DNA of 16,094 nt from Nitrospinota bacterium (GTDB taxonomy: Bacteria; UBA8248; JACPRG01): contig JASLXW010000033.1 of the NCBI GenBank assembly GCA_030740135.1, positions 1 through 16,094 on the forward strand, written 5' to 3'. This document shows positions 1 through 6,506 of the stretch, piece by piece (the stretch's first letter is position 1; each line of letters begins with the position of its first letter). A program made the position numbers and the translations under genes. The notes under the pieces are model-generated. The model made no database searches. It saw only the letters and a program-made list of their open reading frames with translations, and was not told the DNA's origin.

Positions 1-21
1 ATTCTCCGCCCGGGCACCCCG

Positions 22-38
22 CCCCCCCCCCCCCCCCC
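22..38. repeat. Poly-C tract of 17
   Basis: Seventeen consecutive C residues lie 16 bp beyond the stop codon of the ketopantoate-reductase-family gene (poly-G on its transcript). The flanking window edge prevents saying what follows. It may be a slippage-prone tract, part of a quadruplex-forming element, or an assembly error. Confidence 0.9.
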
Positions 39-54
39 TCCAGCTCGGATCTTC

Positions 55-1005
55 TTATCGATCCGGGGCCGGCCCGCCGTGGTCTTGGGCCTTCAGGCAC
101 GCGTAGATGACATCGTGTATCGGCGTGGGAATCCCCGCTTCCCTTCCCAGACGGACGGTTGCCCCCGCCAGGCTGTCGATCTCCAGGGGCCTGCCGGCCT
201 CCAGGTCCTTCTGAAGCGACGAGCGCATGTCCGTGAGGCCCTCCGAGAAGGCCATCACCGTGTCCACAACGTCCCCTGGCAGGCTCACCCCCCGCGCCCG
301 CGCCACGGCCTCCACCTCCCGAACGGCGGATTCATAGAGGGCCCGGGATTCGGGGAGGTCCAGAACGGCCCGGAGCCCCTTTCGCGTCATGGCCGTCATC
401 CCGCTCATCGGACAGATGTACAGGAACTTAGCCCAAAGCGCCGCGTCGATGTCCTCCGCCATTTCCACGGGGACGCCGGTCCGGTGAAAGGCGTCCCGGA
501 CCCTTTCGGCCCTGTCCGTCGGGCGGTCGTCCCGCTCGCCGAAGACGAGCCGCCTCGGACCGGTCCCGTGCCAGACGAGGCCGGGCGAGACCAGCGTCGC
601 CTCGATGTAGACCGCCCCGGGCAGGATGTCCGCCCGGACGCCCTTCTCGGCCAGGGCCTCGGAGAGCCGCTCCGCGCTGTCCACGCCGTTCTGGACGGTC
701 AGGATGAACGTATCGCTTCCCAGCAAAGGCGGAAGCGAGGCGGCCGCGTCTTTCGTGTCCGGCCCCTTGACGGCGAACAGGACCCAATCGACCGGCCCGA
801 CCCGGCGGGCGTCTTTCGTCACCCGGACGGATTCGGGGGGAAGCCGGAAATCCCCTTCCGACGCGCTCTCGACCCGGAGCCCGCTTTCCCGCATCGCCCG
901 GACGTGATCGCCCCGGCCGATGAAATGAACCTCTTCCCCCGATCGAGCCAGGAGCGCGCCGTAATACGACCCGATGGCCCCGGCGCCCAGGACGGCGATC
1001 TTCAC
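55..1005 (-). CDS. Ketopantoate reductase family (PanE/ApbA-like) oxidoreductase
   Basis: This 316-aa protein has the two-domain layout and length of 2-dehydropantoate 2-reductases, which reduce ketopantoate to pantoate with NADPH in pantothenate/CoA synthesis. The N-terminus has the Rossmann motif GAGAIGSYYG (residues 7-16). Then come VKG (79-81) and the VQNGVDS segment with the family Asn (N106). The C-terminal domain has the catalytic-Lys segment LWAKF (K193), the SSLQKDLEAGR segment (262-272) and a conserved Glu in LEID (E275). The Asn four residues after the Lys in E. coli PanE (N180) is Ile here (I197), and N184 corresponds to S201, so assignment to pantothenate synthesis proper is unsure; a paralog with another 2-oxoacid substrate is possible. 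The GTG start follows GGGGAG at a 5-nt spacing and lies 13 nt after the amidohydrolase stop, so the two are an operon. No terminator is recognised downstream, only a 17-nt poly-C tract. Confidence 0.85.
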   Translation of the reverse strand: MKIAVLGAGAIGSYYGALLARSGEEVHFIGRGDHVRAMRESGLRVESASEGDFRLPPESVRVTKDARRVGPVDWVLFAVKGPDTKDAAASLPPLLGSDTFILTVQNGVDSAERLSEALAEKGVRADILPGAVYIEATLVSPGLVWHGTGPRRLVFGERDDRPTDRAERVRDAFHRTGVPVEMAEDIDAALWAKFLYICPMSGMTAMTRKGLRAVLDLPESRALYESAVREVEAVARARGVSLPGDVVDTVMAFSEGLTDMRSSLQKDLEAGRPLEIDSLAGATVRLGREAGIPTPIHDVIYACLKAQDHGGPAPDR

Positions 1006-1018
1006 CGCCGACTCCCCG

Positions 1019-2263
1019 TCACTTCCGCGCCCTGCTTTTCCCGCGGACGAGCTTTCCGTTGTCCCACGTCACCACGCCGTTCCGGATGGTGTACCGGACC
1101 GGCCCCATGAAGCGGATGGCCTGCTTGACGTTGGGCCGGCCGATGATCACGATGTCCGCCCGTCCGCCCAGCTTGATCCCGTAGTTCTTCAGGCCCATGG
1201 CCTTGGCGGCGTTGACCGTGACGGCGTCGTAGAGGAAATCGATGTCCTTCACCGTCTGGGTCTGGACGGCGTGGCCCAGGAACCAGGCCACTTCGAGCTG
1301 GTTCATCCGGCCGAAGGGGTAGTACAGGTCCTGGACGTCATCCTGGGAGGACAGGACATTGATGCCCAGGGCCAGCATCTCCCGAACGCGCATGATGCCC
1401 CGGCGAATGGGTTGGTCGTCGAATCGGCCGTTGAGCATGACGTTGATATGGGAGTTGCACGAAAAGTTGATCTTGGCCTGCCGGGCCAGGCGCAGGACCT
1501 TGTCGGCGTAGGAGTTGTTCCACGACGCCATGGCCTCGGAGTGGCTCACGGTGATGTTCCGCCTGAACCGCGACTTGAGGGCCTTTACGGCCACGGCTTC
1601 GAGTGTGCGGGAATTGCCGTCGTCGGTGTCGTCCAGCAGGAAGGCCAGGTCCTTTTTGTACTCCTCGGCCAGCTCGAAGCAGATGTCCACGTGCGCGCGG
1701 GCGTCGTCGTCCGTCCACTCGAACCAGGGGATGCCGCCCACCACATCCGCCCCCAGGTCCATCGCCTCGCGCATGAGGTCCTCTGTGCCGGGGTCGCAAA
1801 CGATCCCCTCCTGCGGGAAGGCCACCACCTCGATGTCGATGACGTCGGCGTACCGCCGCTTGAGCTCGAGCAGCCCCCTGACGGGCGTGTTCCCCTTGCC
1901 GATCGTCCCGACGTCGGCGAACAGGCGCAGGAAGGTCGACCCGTACTCCACGGCCAGATCCACGACCGGCCCGGCCCGGTCGGCGATTTCCTTCACGGTG
2001 TACCGGGTGCGGAAATACAGGGTGTTGCGGATGGCCTCGTCGAACGTGCCCGAGACGTTGGGCTTGAGCTCGCCCAGCATGCACTTGTCGAGATGGGTGT
2101 GGGCGTTGACGAACGCCGGGGTGGTGAGACCCCCTTTGGCGTCAATGGTGCGCTTGACCTTGGCCGAGACGCGGCCGACGCGCCGGATCGTTCCGTCCTT
2201 GATCCCGATGCTCACCGGCTTCTTCTCGCCGCGCAATTGGGCGTTTTTGATCAACAGGTCCAT
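1019..2263 (-). CDS. Cytosine-deaminase-like amidohydrolase with altered metal site
   Basis: This 414-aa protein belongs to the CodA/AtzC-like branch of the amidohydrolase superfamily. It has an N-terminal beta segment (MDLLIKNAQL), the first metal motif HTHLDK (H55, H57), a second-shell His in TVSHSEAM (H241), NGRFDDQPIRRGI (278-290) and the Asp ligand in SQDDVQDLYYPFG (D308). From memory of E. coli CodA (H61, H63, H214, E217, H246, D313) an ungapped alignment holds through residues 198-320 with a constant offset of 5. In it, CodA's HCDE becomes LLDD (209-212): a metal-ligand His is Leu and the catalytic Glu is Asp. Cytosine deamination is therefore doubtful; a cyclic-amide or ring substrate with a changed metal site is possible. 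I chose ATG 2263 because it follows AGGGGG about 10 nt upstream and a strong promoter lies at 2359-2388; longer in-frame starts (to 2425) would lie upstream of that promoter. It is cotranscribed with the reductase gene. Confidence 0.85.
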   Translation of the reverse strand: MDLLIKNAQLRGEKKPVSIGIKDGTIRRVGRVSAKVKRTIDAKGGLTTPAFVNAHTHLDKCMLGELKPNVSGTFDEAIRNTLYFRTRYTVKEIADRAGPVVDLAVEYGSTFLRLFADVGTIGKGNTPVRGLLELKRRYADVIDIEVVAFPQEGIVCDPGTEDLMREAMDLGADVVGGIPWFEWTDDDARAHVDICFELAEEYKKDLAFLLDDTDDGNSRTLEAVAVKALKSRFRRNITVSHSEAMASWNNSYADKVLRLARQAKINFSCNSHINVMLNGRFDDQPIRRGIMRVREMLALGINVLSSQDDVQDLYYPFGRMNQLEVAWFLGHAVQTQTVKDIDFLYDAVTVNAAKAMGLKNYGIKLGGRADIVIIGRPNVKQAIRFMGPVRYTIRNGVVTWDNGKLVRGKSRARK

Positions 2264-2299
2264 CGGCTCAGGTCCCCCTGTAAGGATTTCAGCCGTTAT

Positions 2300-2319
2300 C
2301 CGCTTCCTTAGAGAAGCGG
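2300..2319 (-). promoter_or_regulatory. Stem-loop in the amidohydrolase 5' leader
   Basis: CCGCTTC and GAAGCGG form a perfect 7-bp stem around a 6-nt loop, midway between the predicted transcription start and the ribosome binding site. It has no poly-U tail, so it is not a terminator. It may shape or stabilise the leader RNA; no known riboswitch class is recognised. Confidence 0.4.
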
Positions 2320-2320
2320 C

Positions 2321-2336
2321 GAATCCATATGGAGTC
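2321..2336. repeat. Dyad symmetry just downstream of the promoter, possible operator
   Basis: A perfect 10-bp palindrome TCCATATGGA (2324-2333) extends, with one mismatched pair, to a 16-bp dyad (GA-n-TCCATATGGA-n-TC on the minus strand). It lies about 15-30 nt downstream of the predicted start of the amidohydrolase transcript, where a repressor would block transcription. No regulator gene for it is in the window. Confidence 0.35.
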
Positions 2337-2358
2337 CGGGAATGATTCAGCGCCGATG

Positions 2359-2388
2359 AGTATAAATTCGCCTTGGCTTTTGTGTCAA
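2359..2388 (-). promoter_or_regulatory. Sigma70-type promoter for the amidohydrolase-reductase operon
   Basis: On the minus strand a perfect -35 box TTGACA (2383-2388) and a -10 box TATACT (2359-2364) are separated by 18 nt. Transcription would start near 2352, giving a leader of about 90 nt before the ATG at 2263. Box quality and position are seen in the sequence; promoter activity is inferred. Confidence 0.75.
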
Positions 2389-2460
2389 AGGAAGAAACCC
2401 CCGGCCAAGGCTCCAGCGAAGGCATGGGAACGCGGCTTCAGCGGAAAAAAAGTCCCGGAG

Positions 2461-2491
2461 CGCCTTTCAGCGCGGAACGCCTCTCAGCGCG
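2461..2491. repeat. Short tandem repeat over the anmK stop codon
   Basis: The 14-mer CGCCTTTCAGCGCG (2461-2474) recurs with one mismatch 17 bp later (2478-2491). The second copy includes the anmK stop codon. On the minus strand a weak 4-bp GCGC hairpin (2460-2473) precedes a T7 run (2445-2451), so this could act as a poor terminator for anmK. Confidence 0.3.
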
Positions 2492-3788
2492 CAGATCCCG
2501 TGGCGCCCGCCGCCGGCAGGATCTTCCCGAGGACGACCGGCCGACTCGCCCCGGTGACGGCCGGGACGTTGGCGGGGACGCCCAGCAGCGCCGCCCTCGC
2601 CAAAAGCGCGAACGAGACGCCTTCCACGGCATGGGCCGGGACGCCGCGCGCATCCGACCGGACCACCCGGGCGTCGGGAAACTCGGCCGCCAGCCCCTTC
2701 ATCAACACCGGGTTCTCGGCCCCGCCGCCGCAGACGACGACCTCGTCCGCTTCGGGCAGAAACCGCCTGACCTGCCGTCCGATGGAGCGGGTCGTGAAGG
2801 CCGCCAGCGTCGCCATGAAGTCGCAAAAAAGCGGCGAGCGAAACCGCATCGCCCTTTTCTTCCGGAGGCCCAGGAACACCCTCACGGCCCCCTCGAGCGC
2901 ATCCGCCCCGAAATCCTCCCGTCCGGTGGCCTTGGGCGGCCCGCGCCGGATGAAGGGATGAGCGAGAAGACGGCCGAGGAGCTTCTCATCGACGGCCCCG
3001 CGCGAGGCCGTCTCCCCGTTCCGGTCGAATCCCACCTTCCCCCGGCTGAACTTCCGGACGGCGGCGTCTAGGAGCATGTTCGCCGGACCCGTGTCGAAGC
3101 CTTTCAAACCCACGCCTTTCACAGCTCTCCCGGATGGGGCGGGGCCTTCCGGATCGAAACCGGCCGGCGCCCACGTGACGTTGCCGATCCCCCCCAGGTT
3201 GACAACGAGGACGGGCCTGTCTGGACGCCCGAAGAGCAGACCATGCGCGTAAGGCGTCAGGGGCGCCCCCAGCCCGCCCGCGGCCATGTCGCCGGGGCGG
3301 AAGTCCGCCACGACCGTGACGCCCGTGCGCTCCGCGATGACGGCGGGCTCGCCGATCTGGAGGGTCGCGCCGATGCGCCCGGAGCGGACGGGAGGGGGGG
3401 GGAGCCGGTGGCAGACCGTCTGGCCGTGAGAGCCGACGGCCGTCACGTCCGCCGGACGGATTCCGGCCGCCGCCGCGACGCCGACGGCCGCCGCCGCGAA
3501 CCGCTCCCCGAGATCGTAGTGGAGCGCCGTGAGGTCCGCCGTGGATTGACCCGTAATGGGCCGCCCCGCAACAACGGGCGTCTCGGAGACCCTAAGGATC
3601 CGCTCCCGGAGACCTTTGGAAAAGAGGAAAGACCTGTGCGCGAGCAGCCGGACGGCGGCCCTGCGCGATCGGGAGACGGAAATCAGCGACGCCTCTACGC
3701 CGTCCGCCGAGGTGCCGGACATGAGACCGATGAAGAGGCCCTTTCCGGACGAGGTCCGCCCGGAAATCGGCGCCGAGCGCGACGTCAT
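2484..3788 (-). CDS. anmK: Anhydro-N-acetylmuramic acid kinase
   Basis: AnmK cleaves the 1,6-anhydro bond of anhydro-MurNAc while phosphorylating it to MurNAc-6-phosphate, in cytoplasmic peptidoglycan recycling. This 434-aa protein has the family signatures in order: GLMSGTSADGVEASLI (21-36), GSHGQTVCH (119-127), ADFRPGDMAAGGLGAPL (161-177, containing the region of the catalytic Asp), VVNLGGIGNVTW (195-206), KGFDTGPANMLLDA (229-242), KATGREDF (286-293) and VVCGGGAENPVLM (351-363). It is about 60 residues longer than E. coli AnmK (369 aa), partly from an N-terminal tail of about 17 residues. The ATG at 3788 overlaps the transglycosylase stop as ATGA, giving translational coupling; an in-frame extension to 3959 would lie wholly inside that gene and is rejected. 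No murQ etherase, the next pathway step, is in the window. A run of nine G (3394-3402) encodes the prolines after CHRL. Confidence 0.93.
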   Translation of the reverse strand: MTSRSAPISGRTSSGKGLFIGLMSGTSADGVEASLISVSRSRRAAVRLLAHRSFLFSKGLRERILRVSETPVVAGRPITGQSTADLTALHYDLGERFAAAAVGVAAAAGIRPADVTAVGSHGQTVCHRLPPPPVRSGRIGATLQIGEPAVIAERTGVTVVADFRPGDMAAGGLGAPLTPYAHGLLFGRPDRPVLVVNLGGIGNVTWAPAGFDPEGPAPSGRAVKGVGLKGFDTGPANMLLDAAVRKFSRGKVGFDRNGETASRGAVDEKLLGRLLAHPFIRRGPPKATGREDFGADALEGAVRVFLGLRKKRAMRFRSPLFCDFMATLAAFTTRSIGRQVRRFLPEADEVVVCGGGAENPVLMKGLAAEFPDARVVRSDARGVPAHAVEGVSFALLARAALLGVPANVPAVTGASRPVVLGKILPAAGATGSAR

Positions 3789-6169
3789 GGCGAACCGATT
3801 TTCCCCGCCGCGCGCGGGGATCCGTTCGAAAGGTCCGGATAGGTCAATCGATACTGGCGGTAATACCCCATGACCCTTCGGGTGTACCGCCGCGTCTCCC
3901 CGTAGGGGATCATCGCGATGAAAGAAGCCTCGTCCAGGTGGCCGTACTTCCGCCACCACTTCCCGGCGGCCTCCAGGCCGGCGTTGTAGGCCGCCACCGC
4001 GGGCGCGGGCGCGCCCCTGAAATGGGCCAGGAGGCGGCCCAGGAATTCGCTTCCGAGGCGGACGTTCAAATCCGGGCGGAAAAGGTCCTCCGGCGACGGA
4101 CGCGGCAGGCCGAGCCGCCGGGCGATTCGCCGGGCGGTCGCCGGCATGAGCTGCATCAACCCTCGCGCACCGGCGACGGACAAGGCGTTGGGATCAAAAA
4201 GGCTTTCCGCGAGCGTGACGGCGCTGACCAACAGGGGGTCCGCCGGGGTCGCCTTCCGGCCGCCCGGCCCGGCCGCCGCCGGATGGAGCCCCAACGCCCG
4301 GCGGTCGAAGGGATGCGTCATCCGCCGGAACTCCGCCGGCGAGTCGCGACCGTCGATCCTCATCCTCCAAAAGACCGGACCGCTCAAGACCCGGAAGGCC
4401 CCGTTGAAATCCCGGGCGCGATAGAGAAACCACGCGCGCTGGTAACGGAAGTAGGGGTGAAGCGGGACACCCTCTTTCAACACATCGGCCCCGGCCCGGA
4501 AAAGCCCCGCCAGGACCAACCGGTCGGCCCCGCGGAGGATCCGCTTCCCTTGAGGCGTGAGCGCGGGACGCTTGAGGAACCGCGGCGCGGACGCCCCCGC
4601 GTTCCGGAAGGGCCGGCCGCTGCGGCCAAGCCGCTCGAAGGCCAGCTGCCCGTAATAAGAAGTCGGGTCCCGCCCTCCGGCGTCAAGGTAGTAGCGCTTG
4701 GCTTCGGCAGGAGCCGCCCGGTCTTCCGCGGCGCGGCCCGCCCAGTAGAGCGCGGCCTGCCCCACGGGGCGTCGGGCGCGGGCCTTCGCCAGAGCGGAGA
4801 AGACCCGCTCGGCCTCGCGATACCGTTTCCGGCGAAAGTGGATCCACCCGATGCGCCACCTCGCGAGGTCGCCCCGCCGGGCGCCCGGATGCCTTTTCGC
4901 CAGGCGGCGGTAGCGGCCGAGGGCCTCTTCCAGCCGGCCGTCATCCTCGACCACCCTCGCCTGAAGATAGAGGAACCGGCGCGCCCACGGGCCTCCCGGA
5001 TGGCCGGCGATGAGCTCGTCCCCGACCTTCCGGAACCCCGACCCGTCTCGAAGGCGAAGTTGGGTCCTCGCCAGATAGTAGAGGGCCTTCGCCCGGCGGC
5101 CCCCCCCCCCGGCCTGGTCCGCCGCCCACCGGAGGCGCTCGGCCGCCTGCCGGGTCTCCCGGAGAAAATAAAGATCCAGCCCCAGGGAAAACACCGCCTC
5201 CACCCGGACATCGGGGGAGATCCGCCTGCCCAACAGCATCTTCCAGGCCCGCGACGCCTCGGCAACCCGCCTCCCCTTCTGGAGAATCCGGGCCCGGCCC
5301 AGAAGCTCCGAAGTGGACGGGCGGGGAAGGTCCAGCCCGCGTCCCCGCAGCCTGTCCATTGCCTTCGCGGCCTCGGCGGCGGCCTCATCCAAGGGGTGTC
5401 GAAGCCAGGTGCGGAAGTAGAGCCGAAGCGCCTCCGCGGACCGGCCCGCTTTTTCGAGACACCGCCCCCGGAGGATCTCCAACCCGGGGAAGCGGGGGCG
5501 CCGGGGGGTTCCCGATTCCAGGGCGCGCGCGCCGGCGACGCCTCGGGCGCAATCCCCCGCGCGAAACCACGCCCGGGCCGCTGCCGCCCGGGCGTCAGGC
5601 GCCGGACTCCCCGATCGGCCGATGGAATCGTAGACCTCGGCGGCGTCGCCGTGACGCCCGAGACCCTCCAGCGCGCGCCCCTTGATCCACAAAATATGGG
5701 CCTCGAGACCCGCCGGAGGGGGGGGAGGGGGGGGGGTCCGGGAGTCTCCTCCACCGGTTTCCAGGATTCGAAGCGCGTCCGACGCCCGGCCGGCTTCCAC
5801 CCAGGCCCCGGCCGCGATGATCCGCGCCCGCGCCTTCCAGACGGAGAAACCCTCGCCGGCGGGGAAAACGTCCCGGGGCCGCCGAAGAAAACCCTCGGCC
5901 AGTCCGGCGGCCTCCTCGTAGGCCCCGTCCGCCAGCAACCGCAAGGCCGAGGACAGGGCCTTGGGAACCCGTTTGGGGCCGCCGGGCAAATCTTCGACGG
6001 TCCAGCCGCCGGGGAGCGGGGCGGATTCGGAAGGGGCCGGCCGAGCCGGCGCCGGCTGCGCCCTCGCCGCCCGGCGTGGAAACAGGATGCCGATGAGGAT
6101 CAAAAAGCATAGAATGGAAACTGCGGGGAGGGATCTTCGTAGCGGCGGTATTCGGCGAGTCGGGATCAT
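3785..6169 (-). CDS. slt: Soluble lytic murein transglycosylase (Slt70-type, TPR superhelix)
   Basis: This 794-aa periplasmic enzyme cleaves the MurNAc-GlcNAc bond of peptidoglycan, leaving 1,6-anhydro-MurNAc ends. The N-terminus is a Sec signal: a basic stretch, the hydrophobic segment SILCFLILIGILF (18-30) and a likely cleavage after AARA near residue 37. Residues about 60-600 are Arg/Ala/Leu-rich helical repeats of TPR type, matching the Slt70 superhelix. The catalytic domain near 640-780 has VTLAES with catalytic Glu E655, GARGLMQLMP (667-676), AAYNAG (726-731) and ETRRYTRRV near the end, typical of GH23 family 1. Length is above the usual 620-750 aa. The ATG at 6169 follows GGAAG at about 6 nt and sits 38 nt from a predicted transcription start. 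It overlaps anmK, whose substrate it generates. A C11 run (5100-5110) and a G8-A-G10 run (5718-5736) lie in the coding region. Which Slt/MltC-like subtype is unsure. Confidence 0.93.
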   Translation of the reverse strand: MIPTRRIPPLRRSLPAVSILCFLILIGILFPRRAARAQPAPARPAPSESAPLPGGWTVEDLPGGPKRVPKALSSALRLLADGAYEEAAGLAEGFLRRPRDVFPAGEGFSVWKARARIIAAGAWVEAGRASDALRILETGGGDSRTPPPPPPPAGLEAHILWIKGRALEGLGRHGDAAEVYDSIGRSGSPAPDARAAAARAWFRAGDCARGVAGARALESGTPRRPRFPGLEILRGRCLEKAGRSAEALRLYFRTWLRHPLDEAAAEAAKAMDRLRGRGLDLPRPSTSELLGRARILQKGRRVAEASRAWKMLLGRRISPDVRVEAVFSLGLDLYFLRETRQAAERLRWAADQAGGGGRRAKALYYLARTQLRLRDGSGFRKVGDELIAGHPGGPWARRFLYLQARVVEDDGRLEEALGRYRRLAKRHPGARRGDLARWRIGWIHFRRKRYREAERVFSALAKARARRPVGQAALYWAGRAAEDRAAPAEAKRYYLDAGGRDPTSYYGQLAFERLGRSGRPFRNAGASAPRFLKRPALTPQGKRILRGADRLVLAGLFRAGADVLKEGVPLHPYFRYQRAWFLYRARDFNGAFRVLSGPVFWRMRIDGRDSPAEFRRMTHPFDRRALGLHPAAAGPGGRKATPADPLLVSAVTLAESLFDPNALSVAGARGLMQLMPATARRIARRLGLPRPSPEDLFRPDLNVRLGSEFLGRLLAHFRGAPAPAVAAYNAGLEAAGKWWRKYGHLDEASFIAMIPYGETRRYTRRVMGYYRQYRLTYPDLSNGSPRAAGKIGSP
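5100..5110. repeat. C11 tract inside slt
   Basis: Eleven C on the plus strand encode a Gly-rich turn (AGGGGRR) between helical repeats of Slt. It is a second slippage-prone site in the same gene. Confidence 0.85.
5718..5736. repeat. Interrupted poly-G tract inside slt
   Basis: Eight G, one A and ten G occur in a row on the plus strand. They encode a seven-proline run in the Slt repeat region. A one-base slip would frameshift slt upstream of its catalytic domain. Confidence 0.85.
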
Positions 6170-6213
6170 TCTCAGCTTCCGGGACGGGCCGGGGAGCGGG
6201 GATTCACTGGCTC

Positions 6214-6242
6214 ATTATCCATCGAGACGGTTCGCTCAGCAA
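6214..6242 (-). promoter_or_regulatory. Predicted promoter for slt-anmK
   Basis: On the minus strand TTGCTG (6237-6242) and GATAAT (6214-6219) are separated by 17 nt. Three of six -35 and five of six -10 consensus bases match. Transcription would start near 6207, leaving a 38-nt leader before the slt ATG. Confidence 0.5.
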
Positions 6243-6441
6243 GCGGGCGCTCCGGTTGCCGGCTCACCTCCCCGGAAGCCGGCGGACCGCCCCCTCATCG
6301 AATGCGCGGCGGCGGCGATCGTGAAAACAGGCACCGTCAAGGTTCAGGGGATCGCTCGTCAGGGCCGGAATCACGACCGATCCTTCGGGGCTTCGTTTCT
6401 TCAAGCGCCGAAACCTGAGAATGACTCAGCCGCCGAGACCA

Positions 6442-6470
6442 TTGACTTTCCGGCCCGGCGTTGTTACGTT
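6442..6470 (+). promoter_or_regulatory. Predicted promoter for the tol operon
   Basis: TTGACT (6442-6447, five of six -35 consensus bases) lies 17 nt from a weaker -10 box TACGTT (6465-6470). Transcription would start near 6477, about 30 nt before tolQ. The CTGAG/CTCAG dyad ends 12 nt before the -35 box and could be an activator or repressor site. Confidence 0.45.
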
Positions 6471-6506
6471 CTCAGGCGGCAGGGAATTTCAGATCGAGAG
6501 TATTGA

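Larger units (their letters stand above)
6170..6506. other. Divergent intergenic region between slt and tolQ
   Basis: This 337-bp region contains no convincing gene. It holds one promoter candidate per direction (6214-6242 minus, 6442-6470 plus), a 7-bp inverted repeat GCCGGCT/AGCCGGC around a 12-nt loop (6258-6283), and a 5-bp inverted repeat CTGAG-AATGA-CTCAG (6415-6429) just upstream of the tolQ -35 box. An open frame from GTG 6321 to the stop at 6504-6506 (61 codons) has no ribosome binding site and spans the promoter, so I do not call it. Confidence 0.7.

Noticed and set aside
2264..2425. N-terminal extension of the amidohydrolase to an upstream start at 2425
   Set aside because: The strong promoter at 2359-2388 would lie inside it, and the extension has no family similarity; ATG 2263 has its own Shine-Dalgarno.
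2445..2476. Intrinsic terminator after anmK
   Set aside because: Only a 4-bp GCGC stem, separated by 8 nt from the T7 run on the minus strand; too weak, recorded only with the repeat.
3789..3959. N-terminal extension of AnmK to 3959
   Set aside because: It would lie entirely within the slt coding region; the ATG overlapping the slt stop matches the family N-terminus better.
3938..6112. Very long open frame on the plus strand opposite slt, and similar long antisense frames across the window
   Set aside because: High-GC third positions leave antisense frames open; the translations are Pro/Arg/Gly-rich with no domain signatures, while the opposite strand encodes clear families.
6321..6506. A 61-codon GTG-initiated open frame ending directly before tolQ
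   Set aside because: It has no Shine-Dalgarno, overlaps the predicted tolQ promoter and shows no recognisable sequence features; more likely chance openness in GC-rich DNA.
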